This document shows positions 56,821 to 64,000 of a stretch of DNA of 64,000 bases, piece after piece. The notes beneath the pieces were generated by a model, which did no database searches, was not told where the DNA came from, and saw nothing but the letters and a program-made list of their open reading frames with translations. This stretch comes from Saprospiraceae bacterium (GTDB lineage Bacteria > Bacteroidota > Bacteroidia > Chitinophagales > Saprospiraceae). The DNA lies in contig JADJNW010000020.1 in NCBI GenBank assembly GCA_016714085.1, forward strand, positions 1 through 64,000, written 5' to 3'. Both the position numbers and the translations under genes were made by a program. Positions within the stretch are counted from its first letter, which is position 1. Every line of letters begins with the position of its first letter.

Positions 56821-57729
56821 ATGAAGCTGCTTATTTCATGCCTGGTTTTAATACTTTTCTTATTTGGATGCCAACCAAAACAAGCCGATTCGGTAGTGGA
56901 AATTCCTGAAAACTTTGACTGGCAAGGACATCGCGGCGCGCGCGGATTGATGCCTGAAAATAGTATTCCCGGCTTTTTGAAAGCTTTGGAATATCCAATA
57001 AAAACGCTGGAAATGGACGTGGTCATTTCCAAAGATAGTCAGGTGATACTTTCTCATGAACCCTGGATGTCGGCGAGTATTTGTAGCAAACCTGATGGTT
57101 CACTGGTGACAGAAGAGGAGGATAAGGCATTCAAAATTTTTCAGTTAACTTATGATGAAATTCGACAATTTGATTGCGGAAGCCGAGGAAATGTGCGGTT
57201 TCCAGAACAGCAGTCGTTGCCAACTCATAAGCCGTTGTTGAGTGAGGGTGTAACAGAAGTGGAAAGGCATTGCAAGGATTATAAGATCGCATTGCCATTT
57301 TATAATATTGAAATCAAAAGCCAACCAGAATGGGATAATATTTTTACACCTGAACCGAGGATTTTCGCGCAATTGCTTATAGATCAAATCAATCGACTTG
57401 GCATAAAGGATCGCACTTGCATTCAATCCTTTGATGTGCGAGCTTTGCAAGCGGTGCATGAGATTGATGAAACGATCGTAACTGCTTATCTGCTCGAAAA
57501 TGCGGATGGATTGGAAAAAAATATGGAGAAATTAAGCTTCAAGCCCAATATTTACAGCCCTTATCATGCTTTGGTAAGCGCGAATCTGGTAGAAAAAGTT
57601 CATACTCAAAAAATGCGGATCATCCCCTGGACGGTGAACGATACTATAACGATGCGTGGATTGATCAATATGGGCGTGGATGGAATCATCACAGATTATC
57701 CTAATCTGATCAGCATTTTGAAGAATTGA
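56821..57729 (+). CDS. Glycerophosphodiester phosphodiesterase lipoprotein
   Basis: 302 residues. Lipobox FLFGC at about residue 17. Catalytic features: WQGHRGARGLMPENSIPGF with the HRG histidine, and LEMDVVISKDSQVILSHEPWM with the acid/base His and metal Asp/Glu. Later NIEIKSQPEW, CIQSFDVRALQAV and WTVNDTITMRGLINMGVDGIITDYP complete the TIM barrel. It releases glycerol-3-phosphate from deacylated lipids outside the cytoplasm. Almost certainly co-transcribed with the M20 gene. Confidence 0.92.
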   Translation: MKLLISCLVLILFLFGCQPKQADSVVEIPENFDWQGHRGARGLMPENSIPGFLKALEYPIKTLEMDVVISKDSQVILSHEPWMSASICSKPDGSLVTEEEDKAFKIFQLTYDEIRQFDCGSRGNVRFPEQQSLPTHKPLLSEGVTEVERHCKDYKIALPFYNIEIKSQPEWDNIFTPEPRIFAQLLIDQINRLGIKDRTCIQSFDVRALQAVHEIDETIVTAYLLENADGLEKNMEKLSFKPNIYSPYHALVSANLVEKVHTQKMRIIPWTVNDTITMRGLINMGVDGIITDYPNLISILKN

Positions 57730-57741
57730 AATAAAATTATA

Positions 57742-57792
57742 AAGGCTCTTACTCAACCCCGGGCATATTGCTTCAATTGAGAAAAGAGCCTT
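57742..57792 (+). terminator. Terminator of the M20-GDPD operon
   Basis: AAGGCTCTT near 57742 pairs with AAGAGCCTT ending at 57792, with an inner CTCAA/TTGAG pair. It begins 13 bases after the GDPD stop. Confidence 0.65.
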
Positions 57793-57872
57793 CTGGAGAT
57801 TAGCTTTTCTGAGAAAAAAATAAGTGGAAACGGGGTTTAATTTTCTTTTCTTCCTTTCACATAAAAAAAGGA

Positions 57873-57903
57873 GGGACTTTCTAGAGAGAGTACAGAAAGT
57901 CCC
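57873..57903. terminator. Second hairpin between convergent operons
   Basis: GGGACTTTCT and AGAAAGTCCC with an 11-base loop. It lies between the GDPD gene (plus) and the sensor kinase (minus, stop 58044). The remaining bases from 57904 to 58043 hold no gene. Confidence 0.6.
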
Positions 57904-58043
57904 GCTTAGTAAACACGCTTCTTGTTGATAGGTGAATAGGAAGGAATTCTTTATGCGATAAAAATCTCATTTCTTGTATTGTTCGCTACAAATATACAGC
58001 ACCACGCAACATTGCGAAACCACATCTTCATGGGGTGGGGTGT

Positions 58044-61000
58044 TCAGGCGAACTTTCGCATTTTAAGACTTACGGTATATCCTTGATTTTTAAGGATTTC
58101 TACTTTTGCATTGATTCGGCGAGCCCGCATTTTTATATTCGATAGACCTTGCCCCGAGTGATGGATAGCTTTACCATTGAGGGCTTTAGCAACTCCTTTG
58201 CCATTATCTTCAATTTCCATCAAAAATTGCCCGTCATTATTTTGTAGCATAATATTGACTCGATTTGCATTGGAATGTTTGGCGATGTTGTTGATAGATT
58301 CTTTAAAAATTAGATATAATTCTTGCCGAATGGTAGGAGGGATTTTGTGGGAAGGGTCGATTCTTCGCTCCTCAAAAGTATATTGAACATTGAGTGGAAG
58401 CAATATGTCATCCGCGTGTTCGCGCATACGCAAGAGCAAATCGCCCATTTTGTCTTTGCGTGAATCGATTGACCAAATTACGTCGCTCATTTTTGACATC
58501 GCCTTGCGACTTACCTCACCAATATGCCGCAAGCGGGATTTAGTGGTTTCATCTTGATCCATCATTTGTAGCATATCGGTTTGCATAGCAATGCCCGAGA
58601 GCAGACCGCTCAATTCATCATGCAAATCGCTCGATAATTTGGTGCGGAATCGCTCCATTTGCAACTTTTGTTCCCATTGATACCTAAATGCTATGTAAGC
58701 GATACCACTCAGGACACCTATAATCAATAGCCAAAACCAAGCTGTACGGTAAAATATTTTTTTTACAGTAATAGGTATTTTTAAAGCTTCGGCGCTCCAA
58801 TTACCGTTGGCGTCTGCGCCTTCGATATGTAAGGTATAATTGCCCGGAGGGAGACTGTTGTATCTGATATAAGATGTATTGCCCAGATATATCCAATCTT
58901 TTTCATAATTCTCCAGCCATATTCTGAATTGATTCCGATCGGGATCACTATATTTTGGTAGCATAAAATGAAGCTGAAAATAGGCATCATAAGGAGAAAT
59001 TTTTATAGACTCGATAGGATTTAAGCGATCATATTGAACAAAAACACTATCCTTCCGAGTATTATAACGCACAATTTTAGTAATTGCTATATTAGGAATG
59101 ATTTCTCCGGTTAGCAGGTCATTTGCATGGAAAGCATTGATGCCATTGACGGTGCCAAAATAATACCTTCCCTTCACATCCCGATAAAAAGAGAAACGAT
59201 TGAACTCGTCATTGCTGAGTCCATCCACATGAAAATAATTATGAAACTCCTTTTTGTCTCGGTCATAATAAGATAAGCCATTGAAAGTGCTGATCCAAAA
59301 ATTGTCTTTTTCATCAGGGATAATGCCGCAAACGGTATTATTGACTAATCCGCTTTTTTGATCTATGGTATAGATGTGGTCGTTTTCGGGGTTTAAAACA
59401 CTTAAACCATTGGTAGTGCCCAACCAGAGTAAACCATCCTTATCTTCAAAGATCAAATAGATGGTATTGCTACGCAAGCCTTTGCCTTCATCATCTGGTT
59501 GGGTTTGATAGATTTTAGAAGTAGATTTTTTTTGCGGATCAACTTTAATAAGTCCATTATTCGTACCAATCCAAAGCCATCCATCCTTTGATTCTGTAAT
59601 ATAAAATGGTGTAAAATCTTCCAGCGGGCTTTTACCTTTATTGTTTGAATAAGACTTAAACTGTTGATTATCAGGATTAAATGACACCAACTGATTATCG
59701 TCTCCGTTATTGGACTCTCCTAATAACCAAAAAATGCCATTACGGCTTTGTGTGAAAGCCCGGAAGCGTTGTTTGAATCGAAAAGTTTCGGTCAACCCGG
59801 TTTGGGGATCAATTTTATGAAGCTGCCCCTCCTGCAAATTATTACAAGAAATACCCCACAGGAATCCTTTTTGATCCAGATGAATATCTAATACGCAATC
59901 ATTCTCTACGGGATTATTAGTCTGATAATCAATTAATTCGAGCGTATCCAAGCGATCTGTTTGCAAATCAAGTGCATACCATCCGCCACCTTCTTCTACA
60001 AAGTAAACCTTCTCCTTGTTGCCATCAATGCCTCGCATTACGTGGCCGCGCTGGTCATCACCTAATGGATCGGCTAAATATGTTTGAATCTGATAATAAC
60101 TGTTTTGTGCAATTTTTAAGCCACTGTCGATGCCCAGAATAATGGTTTTGTAAAAATCCTCACTATAAAGGCTGACAATACGCGGACTAAGGCAACCAAA
60201 TGTGAAAAATCAACTAAGATACCATTCGATTGCAAGCAATAAAGATTTTGAATATCTGGATAGTTCCCATTTCCAGTGGCATGAGCAAATAACAAATTTC
60301 CCTGTTGATCCTCCCAGAGTTGCGAATAGTTTTGAATCGAAGGTAGCCTCGAATAAATCTGGAACGTATTGTCTTTTTCCGAAAAGAGAAAAACACCAGT
60401 ATGTTGCCCAAATGATAACCAAACTCTTCCTTTTTGATCTTCGTGCATGAATACGGGTACGCCGGGATAGGTTTCTTTACTTAATTCAACTGAAAAATCT
60501 TTTTCATAAAAAGTTTTAATTATTTTACCGGAAGCACTGACCAAGCGCAAGCCCTTTTCGCTATCGTTTAAAAGATAATTGCCGTTTCTCAATTGCAAAA
60601 TGCTCGCCGCAACAGACTGCTTTTTCCTTTCTTCTTGTATCTCAAATAAGGTTTTGAATTGATTATCAGATGTATATAAATGCAAAAAAGTTCCTTTTTG
60701 AGTAGTGGCAAGCACGAGAATATCTCCTTTTTTGTTGGTTGATATTTGTCGTACGATACCTTTGATACCGTTTTCCGGATTTGATAAGTTTACTTTGGTA
60801 ACAAGATGAGTATAAGGATCGAGCAGATCAAAATAAGAAATTTTATTCTGATAAGTAATAAGGAGCTTCTCATCTTTACTCAATAACAATTTTTCAATAT
60901 TACTATTAGAAATACGATTGGGATTGTTAAAGTCATCATTAAACACTACAAATTCGTAGCCATCAAATTTATTTAGGCCATTATAAGTTGCCAACCAAAT

Positions 61001-61186
61001 GAATCCATCCCTGGATTGCACGATATCCGTCACCAAACGATCAGATAAGCCGTCGTTTACACTATAAAATTTGGGAATGATCGTAGTGTTAAGCCTTTGC
61101 GAAAAGACGGCAGAACAACTGAATATCAGTAGAATGAATGCAAAAAAATGCCTCCAATACTGCTGTGTAAGCTTACAGGATGCCAT
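58044..61186 (-). CDS. Propeller-type sensor histidine kinase (frameshifted)
   Basis: About 1048 residues once one base near 60188 is restored. Signal peptide ends CSAVFSQ. Two-component propeller repeats fill residues about 30-690 (IWLATYNGLNKFDGYEF, GWLWIGTNNGLIKVDP, LLWLGTTNGLSVLNP). Then the Y_Y_Y domain (FRIWLENYEKDWIYLG, SLPPGNYTLHIEGAD), one membrane span, a HisKA_3 region with phospho-His in DLHDELSGLLSG and a HATPase (ESINNIAKHS, IEDNGKGV, GQGLSNI). It probably senses a periplasmic ligand and phosphorylates the regulator at 61312, the neighbour on the same strand. Start ATG 61186; an upstream TTG is rejected. Confidence 0.9.
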
Positions 61187-61311
61187 TGGAAATTGGGTAG
61201 CTTTGAATAAAAAATAGATTCCTATTACACACAAGTCGCGTTTCGTTTTCTCAATTCTTTGTAAAAATCAGTAATTATAGGGGGCATAAATCCACCGCCG
61301 CCGCCCCTCAA

Positions 61312-61952
61312 TTATTTATCGTCGTCTTTATTAATTTTATTAATTAACTCCATTCGACTATTAATTTGGAGTTTTTTATAAATTTTTTAATATGATCGCG
61401 CACCGTTTCTACTGAAATTTCAAAACGATCGGCGATCATTTTATAACTCAACCCTTCAATGAGTCCTTTGGCAATCTGCTCTTGGCGAGGAGTAAGCATA
61501 TCACCCGAGTCGTCATGCGATTTGCGAGGGCCAAAATGTTCAATCACCTTGCGGGCAATGGCCGGCGACATATAAGCGCCGCCTCGGTGCACCGTGACCA
61601 GAGCTTCTTTGATCGTGACTAAGTCGGTACGCTTGGAAATATAAGATACAGCGCCTGCACACAAGGCTTTAAATACTTTCTCCGAATCATCCGAAGATGT
61701 CAAAATCAAGATGTCCAGTTCATTGCGCCTTTCCCGAAGATAACGAATGCCTTCCAGCCCTGAAATACCGGGCAATCCAATATCAAGCAAGATCATATCC
61801 AGGGCCAAGTCATCATCCAGGCGATTTAAAAAACCTTCAACCGAAGAAGCAGTAAGCGCAACATTAATGTCCACTTGTTTGCTAAGAAAAGTCTCCAGGG
61901 TCTCGAGTACCAATGGTTCGTCTTCTATGATTCCCAACTGTATTCGACTCAT
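61312..61952 (-). CDS. NarL/LuxR-type response regulator (frameshifted at the end)
   Basis: About 213 residues. Receiver domain: acidic pair in GIIEDEPLVLETL, phospho-acceptor D57 in ILLDIGLPGISG, T/S in LILTSSDD and K in SYISKRTD. The C-terminal LuxR helix-turn-helix reads LTPRQEQIAKGLIEGLSYK, IADRFEISVETVRDHI. Restoring one base in the T run 61383-61388 gives KKIYKKLQINSRMELINKI and moves the stop to 61312. Likely partner of the kinase that follows 125 bases later. Confidence 0.92.
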
Positions 61953-62296
61953 AGATGGATAAAGTGTTGTTACAAAAATAAATTGTAGGCTTAAATAGTT
62001 CGATTTAAGGGAAATTTTGTTTTTAAAATGAACTGAGGACTTCTGGACGAATCCAAAGCAACAAGCGTGGTTTTGTAATAATTCTGAATATAACGATTAA
62101 GAGTATTGCACAAATATATATCTTTGATGAACTTTCAGAAAAGATTAGATGCAATAAATTGCTTTTGAGTAATTCGGCAAAATAATTTTTCTGATTTTAC
62201 AATGCAATTTATACAGAAATTTTCTTCAAAGTCAAGAATTTATCTAAACATTTTACATTATTATATTCTCAAATCGTTTAAAAAAGTGAAATAATT
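61953..62296. other. Intergenic region between divergent genes
   Basis: 344 AT-rich bases upstream of the response regulator (minus) and fabH (plus). On the minus strand a TATTTTTG lies about 20 bases before the regulator start and may be its -7 box. No RNA gene or repeat seen. Confidence 0.4.
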
Positions 62297-63363
62297 ATGT
62301 TGCGTTCAAAAATTGGCGGCATCGGTTATTACGTGCCGGAAAAAATAGTAACCAATGCAGACCTGATGAAAGTGATGGATACTACCGATGAATGGATTCA
62401 GGAACGCACGGGAATCAAACAGCGCCGTTACGGCAAAAAGCACGAAGAGACAACCACTACAATGGGCGCTCGTGCTGCGGAAATCGCCATCCGACGGGCC
62501 GGTATCTCTAAAGAAGAAGTTGATTTTATCATTTTTGCGACGCTTAGTCCTGATTATTACTTTCCCGGCTGTGGCGTATTGCTTCAGCGCGAAATGGGCA
62601 TCACCAATACCGAAATAGGCGCTTTAGATATTCGGAATCAATGCTCGGGTTTTGTGTATGGCTTGTCTATTGCTGACCAGTTTGTAAAAACGGGGATGTA
62701 CAAAAACATTTTGCTGGTGGGGGCTGAGATGCACTCGATGGGGCTTGATTTTACGACGGAAGGTAGAAATGTGACCGTTATTTTTGGTGATGGTGCCGGG
62801 GCAGTTGTGATACAACCTACAGAAGAAGAAAACAAAGGGATTCTGACCACCCATCTACATTCCGATGGCACTTACGCCGAAAAACTCTCTTTTATCAATC
62901 CCGGTGCGCACGGCGGTTACCATGCGAATAGACTCGAAGAAAAAGTAGATTACGGCTACTCGGATGCAGAATATGGCGAGATGTTTATTAATGAGCATAT
63001 GCTGGAGTCTCGACAGATATTTCCGAATATGGAAGGGCAGTTTGTTTTCAAAATGGCGGTGCAAAAATTCCCGGAAGTAATCATGGAGCCCTTAATAAAG
63101 TTGGGCTGAAGCCTTCTGATATTGATATGCTTATTCCGCATCAGGCGAACCTGCGTATCAGCGATTTTGTCGCCAGGAAAATGGGTTTGCGCGAAGATCA
63201 AGTCTGGAATAATATTCAAAAATATGGTAATACGACTGCTGCTTCTGTGCCGATTGCGCTTTGTGAAGCCTGGGAGTCGGGCGCTGTAAAAGATGGCGAT
63301 TTGGTATGCCTGGCGGCTTTTGGCAGTGGCTTTACCTGGGGCTCGGCTTTAATTCGCTGGTAA
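62297..63363 (+). CDS. fabH: 3-oxoacyl-ACP synthase III (frameshifted)
   Basis: About 356 residues once one base near 63088 is restored (VIMEALNKVGLKPSDIDML). It condenses acetyl-CoA with malonyl-ACP to start fatty acids. Catalytic triad visible: Cys in DIRNQCSGFVYGL, His in IPHQANLRI, Asn in KYGNTTAASVP. Also TTDEWIQERTGIKQRR and FGDGAGAVVI. It carries an insert around residues 195-235 with FINPGAHGGYHANR. Essential in most bacteria, so the frame break is probably artificial. Not linked to other fab genes, hence a specialised FabH paralogue is possible. Confidence 0.92.
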
Positions 63364-63446
63364 AAGGCTGGAAATCAAAAAACAAGGATTTTTTGCAATA
63401 AAAAAGGGTTTTCTAAGTTTTGTTACCAGGAAAACAGGTGAATCTT

Positions 63447-63965
63447 ATGTTGGCAAAATATCTTACCTCGGTTTTAATGCTTTTCTCATGCGTAGCGCTT
63501 GTGGCGCAGCCGCCAATGTCCAAAGAGGCATTTGAAAAAGAATACCAACGGAGAATCAAGTTAGAATATATTAATGAAGTTTATATACCAGTTGATTTAA
63601 CGGATGCTTTTGTCCAACTGAATAAACTTATTGACGATAGTTCAAAGGCCAGCTTTAAATCCATGAGCGAAGAAGAAGCTGCGCGTGAATTATTTTTTGG
63701 TTTTGGACGTTGGATGATTGTCAATTGGGATTTTTACAATGGCTCACGTTTGTCTCACTATATCAGAGAATTAGGCATTACATTTCCTGATGATATGGCA
63801 CGGTTTATTATGGTTTCTTATCATAGAAATTTGAACCGAAGACCGCTCGATGTAAAAACGCAGATCGAATATTATCAAGAAAAACGGCGCAAAGAGCACG
63901 AAGAACGCCTCTCCAAAGGGACAGTTATCAAAACAGAAATCCGCGACAGAACGAAAGGGCAGTAA
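63447..63965 (+). CDS. Secreted DUF6794-family protein
   Basis: 172 residues from ATG 63447. Signal peptide ends ALVAQ. The mature part fits the DUF6794 pattern: YIPVDLTDAFVQLNKLIDDSS, FGFGRWMIVNWDFYNGSRLSHYI (usually NNWGLWxGSRLSxYF), then LGITFPDDMARFIMVSYHRNLNRRP. The C-terminal 30 residues are charged and helical. The family is common in Bacteroidota and uncharacterised. An upstream TTG would only lengthen the signal. Confidence 0.78.
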   Translation: MLAKYLTSVLMLFSCVALVAQPPMSKEAFEKEYQRRIKLEYINEVYIPVDLTDAFVQLNKLIDDSSKASFKSMSEEEAARELFFGFGRWMIVNWDFYNGSRLSHYIRELGITFPDDMARFIMVSYHRNLNRRPLDVKTQIEYYQEKRRKEHEERLSKGTVIKTEIRDRTKGQ

Positions 63966-64000
63966 ATTTTTATTTAGTTCTATGATTGCTTGCAGTTAGC

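Overview
The window reads as chromosomal DNA of a member of the Bacteroidota, probably near the Saprospirales/Chitinophagales. Supporting signs are a gliding-motility gldC gene, a TamB-like giant protein, many lipoproteins and small beta-barrels, a propeller/Y_Y_Y sensor kinase, DUF6794 and DUF2461 proteins, near absence of Shine-Dalgarno sequences, and promoters of the type TTTG-N19-21-TAnnTTTG. I see no rRNA, insertion sequence, prophage or CRISPR array. There is one tRNA (His) and one clear small RNA gene (SRP RNA, 13597-13690).

Layout. 1-2092: an MmeI-like restriction-modification enzyme that runs off the left edge. 2.4-5.1 kb: an exported Hcp-family protein, a His-rich lipoprotein, an AraC regulator and a secreted protein. 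5.2-8.5 kb: TrmH-type rRNA methylase divergent from a BamA/TamA-like lipoprotein barrel. 8.5-13.5 kb: tiny membrane protein, Pif1-like helicase, exported Fe/Mn-SOD, copper ATPase, GldC. 13.5-18.3 kb: SRP RNA, transaldolase, nucleoside phosphorylase, ArsC-like protein, HemF, a lipoprotein and a LuxE-like acyl-protein synthetase. 18.3-19.15 kb: a long AT-rich non-coding stretch with a strong terminator ahead of a winged-helix protein. 19.7-26.4 kb: MoeB-rhodanese, DUF2461, TamB. 26.7-31.4 kb: barrels, a membrane-anchored Ppx/GppA-like protein, tRNA-His and a three-gene membrane/coiled-coil cluster of unknown function. 31.5-46.4 kb: glycosyltransferases, prolyl oligopeptidase, PurM-like protein, nuclease lipoprotein, M23 peptidase, GatC, LolD-like ATPase, PduO, PgpH, universal stress protein. 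47.6-51.5 kb: an acetate uptake and activation cluster (DUF4212, SSS symporter, Acs). 51.6-57.7 kb: FnIII-like protein, a degenerate 21-bp repeat array, AroC, aminotransferase, M20 amidohydrolase, glycerophosphodiesterase. 58-64 kb: propeller sensor kinase and LuxR-type regulator, FabH and a DUF6794 protein.

A pervasive feature is single-base indels, nearly all deletions and many in homopolymers, that split at least 15 otherwise well-conserved genes, including essential ones (fabH, aroC, hemF). I interpret these as sequencing or assembly errors and annotate each gene over its full reconstructed span. Separately, acs carries an apparent in-frame internal deletion of about 60 codons, and TamB and the coiled-coil gene at 31.0-31.4 kb look internally shortened.

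Most promising for novelty: the three-gene membrane/coiled-coil cluster at 29723-31359, the degenerate 21-bp periodic array at 52450-52784, the dispersed palindrome family with core GTCCTACGG/CCGTAGGAC, the membrane-anchored ASKHA-fold protein at 27315-28297, and the non-coding region ahead of the winged-helix gene at 19155.
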